Below, piece by piece: positions 31,327 to 39,457 of a DNA stretch of 64,000 nucleotides. How positions within the stretch are numbered: position 1 is the first letter of the stretch; each line of letters opens with the position of its first letter. Position numbers and translations under genes: made by a program. The stretch comes from Polynucleobacter sp. Latsch14-2. GTDB taxonomy: Bacteria; Pseudomonadota; Gammaproteobacteria; Burkholderiales; Burkholderiaceae. The notes under the pieces are model-generated. The model did no database searches. It saw only the letters and a list, made by a program, of their open reading frames with translations, and was not told the origin of the DNA. Where the stretch lies: NCBI RefSeq assembly GCF_018881925.1, contig NZ_JACVPL010000012.1, forward strand, positions 1 to 64,000, given 5' to 3'.

Positions 31327-32141
31327 ACTTCAATCCTGATCGCTTGTGCCGAGAAATGGGAAAAGCAAGGATGATCCAATTTATTGGAGAGAGCTAAGAC
31401 TTTGGTGAGCGCATCTGCATGGATACATTTTTTAGCAACGATCGAAAAAGATTCTGAAAAATGATGCTGAGCTTGATTGATTGGATTCACGATATGACTA
31501 GCGGCATGACTTTCATGTTTAGAAAAATATAGACCGCTGGTTGCGATAGATCCGTTTTGTAGTTCGCCAATATTGATTAACTCTGAAGGTGAGGCGGGGT
31601 TGCGAATCCGAATAGACCTCGCTTGATTTCCAAAGACCCTTAGATCACCGCCGGCATTGACATAGCCCGACTCGATTCCATTTGCTAGTAGGCTGTCGAC
31701 TGCGATATCGACTGCGAATCCTTTGGCAATCCCACCTAAGTCTAGACAGAGCGGTTTATGTGAAAAAATGATATTTGAGTCTATAAAGACGAGATCTTCA
31801 ATTCCACCAAATTTAAACGGCAATAAATCTAGATTGTCGGGAAGTAAGCCAGTTGCCACTAGGCGATGCCCAATACCACAGTTAAAAAGACCATTAGATT
31901 GCGTGTATACCTCACGCGCAGTTCTGAGCACTTGAGCAGTCCATGGATGAATCTCAATGCTTTGTAGGTGCGATAGGGCATTGATTTTGGAGAGCTCACT
32001 TTGAGGGTCATGAAAACCCATGAGGGCTTGCACTTTCTCTATAGTGGCAAAGGCTTTATACATAGCATTTTCTTGCGAATGTTTCATTGAGTGAATTGAG
32101 ATTTCTACAAAGGTCCCAAGCAGTGGTTTGCAACGGGTCAT
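31323..32141 (-). CDS. apbE: ApbE-type FAD:protein FMN transferase
   Basis: 272 residues with family motifs: CKPLLGTFVEISI at the very N-terminus, a GIGHRLVATG segment, LDLGGIAKGFAVDIAVDSL (FAD and metal binding), GYVNAGGDLRVFG, and a C-terminal ADALTKVLAL (metal aspartate). ApbE attaches FMN through a phosphoester to a threonine of partner proteins; the partner is almost surely the adjacent FMN-binding protein, whose stop overlaps this ATG. Oddly, no signal peptide or lipobox precedes the catalytic domain, while most ApbE proteins act in the periplasm. Confidence 0.9.
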   Translation of the reverse strand: MTRCKPLLGTFVEISIHSMKHSQENAMYKAFATIEKVQALMGFHDPQSELSKINALSHLQSIEIHPWTAQVLRTAREVYTQSNGLFNCGIGHRLVATGLLPDNLDLLPFKFGGIEDLVFIDSNIIFSHKPLCLDLGGIAKGFAVDIAVDSLLANGIESGYVNAGGDLRVFGNQARSIRIRNPASPSELINIGELQNGSIATSGLYFSKHESHAASHIVNPINQAQHHFSESFSIVAKKCIHADALTKVLALSNKLDHPCFSHFSAQAIRIEV

Positions 32142-32680
32142 TTGCTTTGAGGCTTCTTCAGGGCTTGGTCATAGAAGGCCAGAACTCGTTTCACACCATC
32201 AGTGATGTGCTTGCAAGATAGGGTGGCACCGCCAATATTTTGAATATCTTGATTAAGCTTGACAGGGTCGCTAGCCGTCTTGCCTATAAATTGCTGTCGC
32301 CAATGTGCTTCGGCGACCTCGTATCCATAAGACTCGATGTACTCTAATATTTCGATGCTTTGTACGCTACCAGCGGGGGTAAGCCCCACCGCATAAGTAA
32401 TCATTTCATGTTTACCAACCACTTCATCCACTATGAGCCAACTACCATCTGACCCCTTCCAGACTCGGTCACCTTGAAATGGATGGCGAATGCTAGAGGC
32501 GCTACGCATCTTATCCTGCAGATCTGCCGTAATTAGAATGGGATTTTTAGTGAATGGTTTATTGGGAAAAATCAGCTTCTGCGCTTGTTCAATCGAAAGA
32601 TAAATCTTTGCTTGCGCAATGATGGGGGCTGAAGCCATAGCTAGACCTGCAACAACAAAGTGGTTGGGTTTCCAATTCAT
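32138..32680 (-). CDS. Periplasmic FMN-binding domain protein
   Basis: 180 residues: signal peptide (1 to about 24, cleavage after AQA) and an FMN-binding domain (about 85-172) with the flavinylation motif GGATLS, T153 being the likely attachment site, preceded by the strand GLTPAGSVQSIEILEYIESY typical of the family. FMN covalently bound by ApbE would give an extracytoplasmic one-electron carrier. Located between the outer-membrane protein and apbE genes in the Fur-box operon. Confidence 0.85.
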   Translation of the reverse strand: MNWKPNHFVVAGLAMASAPIIAQAKIYLSIEQAQKLIFPNKPFTKNPILITADLQDKMRSASSIRHPFQGDRVWKGSDGSWLIVDEVVGKHEMITYAVGLTPAGSVQSIEILEYIESYGYEVAEAHWRQQFIGKTASDPVKLNQDIQNIGGATLSCKHITDGVKRVLAFYDQALKKPQSK

Positions 32681-32698
32681 GATGATTGTGCGCTCACA

Positions 32699-33613
32699 CT
32701 AGTTCAGTGGAAATCCGACTTTGACAATAAATTCATTAACTGAATGGCTATCCCACACTCGGGCATTGGAGCATTCTGCTTCACCACCACCCATACAGTT
32801 ACCACCTTTTAATTGATAGCGCCAAGCTCCTGTAACCCACCAGTCTTTGGCGGCATAGTGCATATTGGGCCCAACGAAAGTAGCCCTTTGGACTTGGTTG
32901 CGTAAATTTAATTCTGAGTAATCATTGTGCAGACGCGCCTCAACACCGGCTGACCATTTCGGTGCAAATCGATAACTGGCTCCGACCAAGAAATCCATCA
33001 TGGATTCGGGCACATTGCCGTTCTCGATAAATTTGAGACGCTCATTGGCTAGCACTACATTGCCTGCCAATATCAGTCGATCATCAATGAAATTCGATTG
33101 CAGTAAGAGTCGCGCTTCAATTTCATCTTTGTTTCTCCCCCAAGTGGGTTCTAAATAAAGCCCTACTCCAACTGGTGATGTCACGGGGTTAGTGATACGG
33201 TAGATGGCCTCTAGTGACCCACCCTCTATGCCACTCTTCCTGTAAGCGGTGCTGGGATCATGGCTAGATGGTACGCCATAGCCTCCAGTGCAGGTAGGGC
33301 TATCTCCACAAGCTTCTGGATTTGTATAGTTTTGATTGGCATTGGTGTAATAGGAGTTGATGTAGCCGGCAACCTGCAAATCATTTGTGAGTCCGTACTC
33401 AAGCTCTGATCGCGCAGTCCATGCCTCATAAGTTCCAGAAGATTGCTGTTGATTGAGTTGAAGTCGTTGCTCAAATTCCCACTTTCCCTTAGGCTGAAGA
33501 TCAAGGGTGTAAATCCAGCCAAATGCTCCTTCACCTGCATGTGCAAAAGAGAAATGGAGTGCCGTCGCCAAGAGTATGGAAAACGCGATGAGTCTTTTGA
33601 TAGTTAATTTCAT
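32699..33613 (-). CDS. Outer-membrane beta-barrel protein, DUF6662-like (Fur-box operon)
   Basis: About 304 residues. A signal peptide (MKLTIKRLIAFSILLATALH, ending FAHA) is followed by alternating amphipathic strands such as WEFEQRLQLNQQ, ARSELEYGLTNDLQVAGYIN and a final aromatic-ended strand NEFIVKVGFPLN, as in transporters of the outer membrane. A Cys-containing loop (CGDSPTC) lies near residue 110. Start chosen at ATG 33613; the frame is open 18 codons further but without signal features. First gene of the operon and directly downstream of the Fur-like sites. Confidence 0.7.
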   Translation of the reverse strand: MKLTIKRLIAFSILLATALHFSFAHAGEGAFGWIYTLDLQPKGKWEFEQRLQLNQQQSSGTYEAWTARSELEYGLTNDLQVAGYINSYYTNANQNYTNPEACGDSPTCTGGYGVPSSHDPSTAYRKSGIEGGSLEAIYRITNPVTSPVGVGLYLEPTWGRNKDEIEARLLLQSNFIDDRLILAGNVVLANERLKFIENGNVPESMMDFLVGASYRFAPKWSAGVEARLHNDYSELNLRNQVQRATFVGPNMHYAAKDWWVTGAWRYQLKGGNCMGGGEAECSNARVWDSHSVNEFIVKVGFPLN

Positions 33614-33644
33614 GGGTTCCGTTTGGTTGGTGAATAAATCTAAA

Positions 33645-33689
33645 TGAGAATGATTCTTAATATACAATATTAAATAAGAATAATTCTCA
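33645..33689. promoter_or_regulatory. Two Fur-box-like sites before the flavin operon
   Basis: TGAGAAT-G-ATTCTTA (33645-33659) and TAAGAAT-A-ATTCTCA (33675-33689) each fit the Fur 7-1-7 consensus (TGATAAT-N-ATTATCA) at most positions and are near-perfect mirror images of one another. They lie 32-76 bp upstream of the operon start at 33613, where iron-loaded Fur would repress it. They could also affect the divergent gene at 33753. Confidence 0.75.
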
Positions 33690-33752
33690 ATAAAAAAATG
33701 ACCATGACAGAGTTAATGAAATATTTTTTAGATAGAGCGTGCCACTTGTAAG

Positions 33753-34001
33753 ATGGGGGCTATGGATTCACAAGCACTTGAAAAACTTGTCCTGATGAAG
33801 ATGCCCTTTGGCAAGCATGCTGGGCGTGCCATTGCCGATTTACCCGGGAATTACTTGGCTTGGTTTGCACGTGAAGGTTTTCCGAAGGGCGAGCTCGGGC
33901 AGTTGCTTGAATTGATGCATACCTTAGACCACAACGGCTTACGTGGTTTATTGGCACCGATTCAAAGAGCGCATGGTTTAACGCGCTCTAAATCACCTTA
34001 A
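33753..34001 (+). CDS. DUF3820 family small protein
   Basis: 82 residues with the DUF3820 core: MKMPFGKHAGRAIADLPGNY followed by LAWFAREGFPKGELGQLLEL. Family members (one was described as a quorum-sensing-regulated virulence factor) are small cytoplasmic proteins of unknown biochemical function. ATG 33762 is an alternative start. Divergent from the Fur-box operon. Confidence 0.8.
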   Translation: MGAMDSQALEKLVLMKMPFGKHAGRAIADLPGNYLAWFAREGFPKGELGQLLELMHTLDHNGLRGLLAPIQRAHGLTRSKSP

Positions 34002-34002
34002 G

Positions 34003-35019
34003 TTACTTTGAGCGAATAATAGCAGTGACCCGATTGCGCTCATAGCTTGCTGTAGCGGAATCTGGTGGGCTGCTTTGGGAGAGTTTAAGTTGTACTGAGG
34101 TCTGACGTTGAATTTCTTGAGCAATTTTTTTAGCTAATTCAGGATTACGGTCATATTGAATTTGAATGCTAGCAATCTTGCCCGCCTTGCTGTTGGCAAT
34201 AATTTCCTGAACCTTGCTGGGTGAGTAGTCATCAAAAAAAATGGGATACCAGCCACCTACCAAGGGTTGTTGGTTCTGGTGCTGTTGATTCATTTTCTTG
34301 CCGTCTATAGAGGCAACATCGTCTGGTAAATGAAAATCAATCCCCGTTTTCGCTTTCAAATCCTGATAGGTAATCGGAGGGGACATAGTGGCTTCATTGG
34401 TGTTCTCAACCCAATATGCCCAGGCAGTATTTTTGCTTGGTTCATAAACCAGTTTGAATAAATGATCGGGAATGGCGACCCTGCCATTACCAATACTTCC
34501 CATCTTTCCAGTCGAACCCGTAAAGACGTATAGTTCTCCACCAGCTCTTTTGGCATATTGCCGAGTAGGCTCTTCTACATTTTTAGCCCAAATACCCTGA
34601 TTATTTTGCCTAGCCTGCGGCATCATATTGGCCAATGAGAAAGATTGCGCCATTGCTCTTTCATTGGTCATATCGCCAGCAGGGACGTTGTGCCCACGGT
34701 CATACCCACTGCCCCGATAATCTGAAAGCAGGGCGCGTTCTTGATATGGCAGGCGAGCTTCTTCATAAAATTGGTTTGTTCTTTTGGGGTGTGGACCTGC
34801 TAAGCGCTCCCCATTAAGCTTCTCGACTGTATATATAGGTTTTTTATCTAATGGTGAGTAATAGACCGCAAAGGCATCAAAGCACAGGTCACGTCCAGCT
34901 TGAGCGCTAGTGGGAATACGTTGATCAGGGAAAAGATCCTTGCATTCATCAAAGAGGGCAAGTGCACTTAGCGGACTCAGCAGGGAGATGAATAGAAAAA
35001 GTTGGGCAATCCATTTCAT
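34003..35019 (-). CDS. Secreted DNA/RNA non-specific endonuclease (NucA/Serratia type)
   Basis: About 338 residues from ATG 35019: signal peptide (MKWIAQLFLFISLLSPLSAL), then an Endonuclease_NS domain with the catalytic DRGH motif in GYDRGHNVPAGDM (general base H110) and the metal-binding asparagine region SLANMMPQARQNN. Such enzymes degrade any nucleic acid in the periplasm or medium, for nutrition or against incoming DNA. The frame is open nine codons further upstream. A C-terminal region of about 90 residues beyond the nuclease core has no recognised role. Confidence 0.85.
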   Translation of the reverse strand: MKWIAQLFLFISLLSPLSALALFDECKDLFPDQRIPTSAQAGRDLCFDAFAVYYSPLDKKPIYTVEKLNGERLAGPHPKRTNQFYEEARLPYQERALLSDYRGSGYDRGHNVPAGDMTNERAMAQSFSLANMMPQARQNNQGIWAKNVEEPTRQYAKRAGGELYVFTGSTGKMGSIGNGRVAIPDHLFKLVYEPSKNTAWAYWVENTNEATMSPPITYQDLKAKTGIDFHLPDDVASIDGKKMNQQHQNQQPLVGGWYPIFFDDYSPSKVQEIIANSKAGKIASIQIQYDRNPELAKKIAQEIQRQTSVQLKLSQSSPPDSATASYERNRVTAIIRSK

Positions 35020-35420
35020 ATTTAGTAAGTGTAGGCGAGACCTCATCCAGGCGCATGATTGACCATCAGACTAGCCTGAAGGCTAATAAGAATCAGGGTT
35101 TTGGAGTATTTTTTTAAAACCCCCAGCCTCCAAATTAGAATCTCAAGCGATGATTTTCGGTACAGTGGCAAATTGCTTCCCATCACTACCGGTAGAATTT
35201 TTTCTTAGAGAAAATACTAAATGTATGGGTTTGCTATTGATTTTTCTTTCCCGAATTGTAAAAAAGTAGGATTTCACCCCGTTTTTTACAGTATGAAATT
35301 AGTACCCACTTACATTTTTAAGTCATTGATAAGTAAAGACTTATTACAAGATGAGTCCTCTCTATCGATGTGAATTCATATTTCTATATGAATTAGTTAT
35401 GGAAATTCATTTACTTATTC

Positions 35421-35449
35421 TTGACTTGATATAAGAACCTTCTTAGCAT
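35421..35449 (+). promoter_or_regulatory. Candidate promoter of the transglycosylase gene, in a 503-bp gap
   Basis: TTGACT (35421-35426), 17 bp, TAGCAT (35444-35449) is a plausible sigma-70 promoter about 75 bp before the ATG at 35523. The rest of the gap 35020-35522 holds a small hairpin TAGCC-TGAA-GGCTA (35072-35085), a GGGTTTT/AAAACCC hairpin (35096-35122), a 10-bp palindrome CTACCGGTAG (35186-35195), and a 39-codon frame (35150-35269) without a ribosome binding site that I do not accept as a gene. Confidence 0.45.
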
Positions 35450-35522
35450 GGCTCATGTTTTTCATATATTGCACTGCAACATAAATCGGAGCATTGGTTT
35501 GTGATCTTGTGTAACAAGGCGA

Positions 35523-36506
35523 ATGAGTAAAAGTTTTTCAAACAATTTGAGTCAACTGCAGATTGCCCGTCAGGCAAGATTGTCAGGCGTTGATTATCTG
35601 AATCGCGCCATGGCGCCGGTATATCGCGTACTAAATAGCTTGCTAGTAATTGCTGTATTCATGTTGGTTGGCCTTTGGCTTTCTGGCAATGGTACTAATG
35701 CTGGAGCTTTTGATTTGGCGCGCATTTTGGTTCCAGATGAGGCGCGTCATATTGTTTGGCAGAATGGTCTAGGCACTGCTGATGCAAATAAAGAGGTAAC
35801 CAACAGTCAGCCACTTGACCAAGACTTTTTGGCAAACTCCTATAGCAGGGTACAGCTTGGGCAGCAGTTCGGCCTGGTCAGTGCAAAAAAACAGACTATT
35901 GCCTTGCTAATGCCCTCAGTGGCGCGCGCTCAAATTAAGCCGATTTCGCATTTGACGGATCAAATCCCAACTTCAAAGATTGATCCGCAGGCCCTCGACA
36001 GTAATTTAATGGGTTCGATTCATAATCAACGAGCTGTAGCAGACTTTTTTGAAAAGAAATATAGCCTCGACCGCAGCAAGATTGAGGAGTACGTTTCTAA
36101 TGCTGTACTGATTGCTAAAGAGGCAAACATTGATCCCGTCTTGCTGCTAGCAGTGATGTCGGTGGAGTCTAATTTCAATCCCAATACCAAGAGTTATGCT
36201 GGGGCAGAAGGTTTGATGCAGGTAATGACTGCGGTGCATAAAGATAAATATGCGCTCTATGGTGGAACCTCAGATGCAGTTAAGCCCGAGGTGAATATTC
36301 GGGTTGGTGCTTACATTCTGAAAAATCTGATTGCGAGCGCAGGTTCCTTGCGCAATGGCCTAAAGTTCTATGTTGGTGCAGCCAATGCTGAAGATGATGG
36401 TGGCTACGCTGATAAGGTGATGGCTGAGCGTCGTCGCATCATGAGCGTCTGTCAGCCTGCAGTCTCAAATAAACTAACGCTTAATGGCAAAGATTTGCGC
36501 TCATAA
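35523..36506 (+). CDS. Membrane-anchored lytic transglycosylase (SLT domain)
   Basis: 327 residues: a membrane helix at about 36-53 with a short cytoplasmic N-terminus, an uncharacterised linker, and a C-terminal SLT domain (about 185-310) with the catalytic glutamate E215 in MSVESNFNP, followed by YAGAEGLMQVM (225-235) and INIRVGAYIL-type segment (here VNIRVGAYILKNLI). It should cleave peptidoglycan glycan strands on the periplasmic face. Monocistronic, closed by a bidirectional terminator at 36528. Confidence 0.87.
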   Translation: MSKSFSNNLSQLQIARQARLSGVDYLNRAMAPVYRVLNSLLVIAVFMLVGLWLSGNGTNAGAFDLARILVPDEARHIVWQNGLGTADANKEVTNSQPLDQDFLANSYSRVQLGQQFGLVSAKKQTIALLMPSVARAQIKPISHLTDQIPTSKIDPQALDSNLMGSIHNQRAVADFFEKKYSLDRSKIEEYVSNAVLIAKEANIDPVLLLAVMSVESNFNPNTKSYAGAEGLMQVMTAVHKDKYALYGGTSDAVKPEVNIRVGAYILKNLIASAGSLRNGLKFYVGAANAEDDGGYADKVMAERRRIMSVCQPAVSNKLTLNGKDLRS

Positions 36507-36527
36507 CGTTTGTAAGAAAGCAAAAAT

Positions 36528-36553
36528 AAAGGCCACCAGATATGGTGGCCTTT
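36528..36553. terminator. Bidirectional terminator between transglycosylase and FKBP genes
   Basis: AAAGGCCACC (36528-36537) and GGTGGCCTTT (36544-36553) make a perfect 10-bp stem with a 6-base loop. A T run follows on the plus strand (after 36553), and upstream A residues give a T run for the convergent gene. Confidence 0.9.
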
Positions 36554-36583
36554 ATTTTTTATAGAGCTCTTGGCAAGCGCTAT

Positions 36584-36931
36584 TTAATTTACTCCATGCA
36601 ATTCAACATCAAACACCAATGTAGCGTTGGGTGGAATGACGCCGCCGGCACCACGCGCGCCATATCCCATCTCCGCGGGGATGATGAGGGTGCGTTTGCC
36701 GCCGACCTTCATGCCTGCTACACCTTGATCCCAGCCCTTAATGACATGGCCGGCGCCTAAAGGGAAGCTAAATAACTGGCCGCGATCTAGGGAGCTATCA
36801 AATTTCTGGCCCTTATTCTCAGGGGCATTCTCATCAAATAGCCAGCCGGTATAGTGGACATCAACTTCTTGGCCCGGGGTTGCTTCTACGCCAGAGCCTA
36901 CTACGCTATCGATTTTCTTAAGTTCACTCAC
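36584..36931 (-). CDS. FKBP-type peptidyl-prolyl cis-trans isomerase
   Basis: 115 residues, the usual length of small cytoplasmic FKBPs: [52 protein letters not shown] and [16 protein letters not shown] are all present, with the proline-pocket aromatic residues Y, F, W and F in place. Start chosen as GTG 36931, which has a strong ribosome binding site (AGAGGA, seven bases upstream); ATG 36988 would add 19 residues and leave only 23 bp to the divergent gene. Speeds proline isomerisation in folding. Confidence 0.9.
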   Translation of the reverse strand: MSELKKIDSVVGSGVEATPGQEVDVHYTGWLFDENAPENKGQKFDSSLDRGQLFSFPLGAGHVIKGWDQGVAGMKVGGKRTLIIPAEMGYGARGAGGVIPPNATLVFDVELHGVN

Positions 36932-37011
36932 AATATTTTCCTCTTCAACTGAAATTGATTGGCTAGTATATTCTGAGCCCTGTTTCATGTCTTCTTCAAC
37001 GCAAAGCGCTT

Positions 37012-38028
37012 ATGACAAATTATTGGCCTAGTTCTGCCTATCAGACCCTAAAGATTAGCCCCGATAATCAATTGCTGGTCACGGATGATTTTTTGCGGAC
37101 ATACCTACTCAGACCGGAGTTAAATTTAGTGCCCGAGTCTTGTGCTGCTGAAAAAGCTTTGCACCAGTGCTTAATGGCTAGCCCCCGCACTGAAATCACT
37201 GCCAGCGATATTGCCGCTATGGCTGATGAAGATATTCGGGCGAACTACCAAGTATGGCTACGCTATCGATCTAAATTATTGGCTGCAAGCTCCCTGGAAA
37301 ATTTTTATATGGGGTTGTTTGAAGGCGAGGGAGTGGATGTGCCGCCATTATTTATTTCGCAGTTAGCGCAAATATTTGTACGCCATATTTTAAGTGACGC
37401 ACCCCATCCATTGGATGCTCGCATGGGAGAATTATTTTTCAGACCCCAAAAGATTAGTGTCTTAGATGATGGTGTTGTGATGGGCGCGGATGACGAGGTG
37501 GTCTCACGCAATGCTCAGGCAGGAGAAACCGGAAACATTATGGATTTACTGAAAGGTAAATCGATGATGATGCGATCGATTGATTTAGACGTTTTGCATG
37601 AAGGGAATGCCGAGCTTTATTGGAGTAGGGATGATGATTATGATTTAGCGGTTCAGCTTAATGTTGGTCAGCCGCCGATCAACCACTTCAGTCGCCTCTT
37701 GGAAAAATGGGTTGATCATTTTTTAGGGGTAAAAGTACGTATTACGCCAATGCAGCAAATCACCGATACAAAATGGTCATGGCATGTTGGCCTAGATGCG
37801 GCAGCCACCGAAATCTTGAATAAACTCTATAACGAAGAGACTCTAGAGCCCGATGAGTTAGCTAAAGTGATCTGCCTTTTCCGGTTGGACTTTATTGATA
37901 CCGCTGCTGTGCCTCGGGCACTCGAAGGTAAGCCAGTTTATTTAGGCATTGCCATGAATGACGAAAAACAATTAAAACTTAAGCCGCAAAATTTGCTATT
38001 CAATTTACCGCTAGCTAAAACGTCGTAA
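37012..38028 (+). CDS. Conserved hypothetical protein (DUF6352-like)
   Basis: 338 residues, no signal peptide or membrane helix. The N-terminal block LLVTDDFLRTYLLRPELNLV followed by PESCAAEKALHQCL, and VWLRYRSKLLAASSLENFYM, recall a betaproteobacterial family (DUF6352, from memory). Function unknown. It overlaps the convergent MFS gene by 14 bases at its 3' end. Confidence 0.6.
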   Translation: MTNYWPSSAYQTLKISPDNQLLVTDDFLRTYLLRPELNLVPESCAAEKALHQCLMASPRTEITASDIAAMADEDIRANYQVWLRYRSKLLAASSLENFYMGLFEGEGVDVPPLFISQLAQIFVRHILSDAPHPLDARMGELFFRPQKISVLDDGVVMGADDEVVSRNAQAGETGNIMDLLKGKSMMMRSIDLDVLHEGNAELYWSRDDDYDLAVQLNVGQPPINHFSRLLEKWVDHFLGVKVRITPMQQITDTKWSWHVGLDAAATEILNKLYNEETLEPDELAKVICLFRLDFIDTAAVPRALEGKPVYLGIAMNDEKQLKLKPQNLLFNLPLAKTS

Positions 38029-39229
38029 TGGATTGATTGGCGCTTTTATTTTTTTGCTTATGTAGACTTAGCCAAACCAGCGCTGCCCCCGTAATGGAAA
38101 CAGGAATGATCGAGCTTAGATTGAGGATGTCCCAACCTTGACCTGTAATCATGGCACCAGAGGCAAGTGAGGTGAAGGCCATGGTTCCAAAAACAAAGAA
38201 ATTAATAACTGCCTGGGCTTTATCGCGCTCATCCGGTTTGTAAGTTGTCATTGCTAGCGAGGTGGATCCGGTGAACAAGAAGTTCCATCCATTGCCGAGT
38301 AAAAATAAGGCAATGGCAAATTGATGCAGATTTGTGCCGGTTAGCGCGATCGCAATGCATAGAAAATTGAGTAGCACTCCCAGGCCCATAATTTTTAGAG
38401 CTCCAAATCTTTGAATTAGTGAGCCAGTAAAAAATCCCGGAGCAAACATGCCGATGACGTGCCATTCCAATACGAGCGCAGTCTCTGAAAAAGGCAGGCC
38501 GCATATTTGCATTGCTAATGGGGTCGCGGCCATGAGCAAGTTCATCACGCCATAACCAAGTGCTGCACCAATGACTGCAACCATGAAGACTGGTTGCCTC
38601 AAGATTGTCTTGAGATCTCTGCCAGCCCCCAGTGTATGTTGGGTTTTAAATTCCGCCGGAAAGTGAATACATTGCATCACGACGATGCCGATCAAGGCAG
38701 CAATCGAAAGTGTTATGTAAGCCCCAAGAAAGGCAGTCTCAAATAGATTCTTGGTCCAAGAGGCAAGATTGGGTCCCACAACCGCTCCTAGTAGGCCCCC
38801 TGCTAGCACCCAAGACACTGCCTTATCCCTTTGGCTGGCAACAGTTAACTCTGCGGCGGCGAACCGGTATAGCTGGCCATTGGCAAAGTAGTAACCCGAA
38901 ATAAAGGTGCCACACACTAAGAGCCAGAAGTTTTTGGTAGATGCCGCATAGGCACAGAGCAGGGCAGAAAATACGGCAACTAACAGGCCAAGCTGAAAAG
39001 AGGTCTTGCGGCCAAAGTAGTTCTGAGTCTTCGCCACGATAGAGGTAGAGAAGGCGCCGCCAACCACATACCCCATGACGGGCAATGTAGCCATCCAGGT
39101 CGCTGGACTTAGGCTTAGGCCAACTAGACCATTAATGGCTATGAAAGTGACATTATTTGTTAGGAAGAGCCCCTGGCAAATAATGAGCAATACAAGATTT
39201 TTGTTAAGGAGGGGGTGCTTACCAGTCAT
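38015..39229 (-). CDS. MFS transporter
   Basis: 404 residues with twelve membrane helices. The helix 2-3 loop KTQNYFGRKTSFQLGLLVAV is the MFS motif A region, and the six-plus-six pattern is clear, with a central loop (about 195-210, HFPAEFKTQHTLGAGRDLKT). Substrate unknown. The 228-bp gap to the icd gene carries both divergent promoters; I could not pick one out with confidence. Confidence 0.85.
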   Translation of the reverse strand: MTGKHPLLNKNLVLLIICQGLFLTNNVTFIAINGLVGLSLSPATWMATLPVMGYVVGGAFSTSIVAKTQNYFGRKTSFQLGLLVAVFSALLCAYAASTKNFWLLVCGTFISGYYFANGQLYRFAAAELTVASQRDKAVSWVLAGGLLGAVVGPNLASWTKNLFETAFLGAYITLSIAALIGIVVMQCIHFPAEFKTQHTLGAGRDLKTILRQPVFMVAVIGAALGYGVMNLLMAATPLAMQICGLPFSETALVLEWHVIGMFAPGFFTGSLIQRFGALKIMGLGVLLNFLCIAIALTGTNLHQFAIALFLLGNGWNFLFTGSTSLAMTTYKPDERDKAQAVINFFVFGTMAFTSLASGAMITGQGWDILNLSSIIPVSITGAALVWLSLHKQKNKSANQSITTF

Positions 39230-39457
39230 GGAGTGCAGTTTACGGTGAATTTGCTTTATGCATTGTGTTGGTGGATTCCCTTAAATTGGGAAAAAGGACC
39301 AGTTTGGGGCGCAAATCCAGTACTTTTCGCAATGTCGATGATTTAAAATAGAAATCTCACCCCACTAGCGATTGCCCGTTAAGTCTGGCCAACGGAATGT
39401 GAGGGTGACAAGGCTTAAACCGAGCCCTGCAAATTTACCAAAATCGAGGAAATATTA

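Noticed and set aside
35150-35269. 39-codon frame in the gap before the transglycosylase gene
   Set aside because: No ribosome binding site and no recognisable feature; probably chance.
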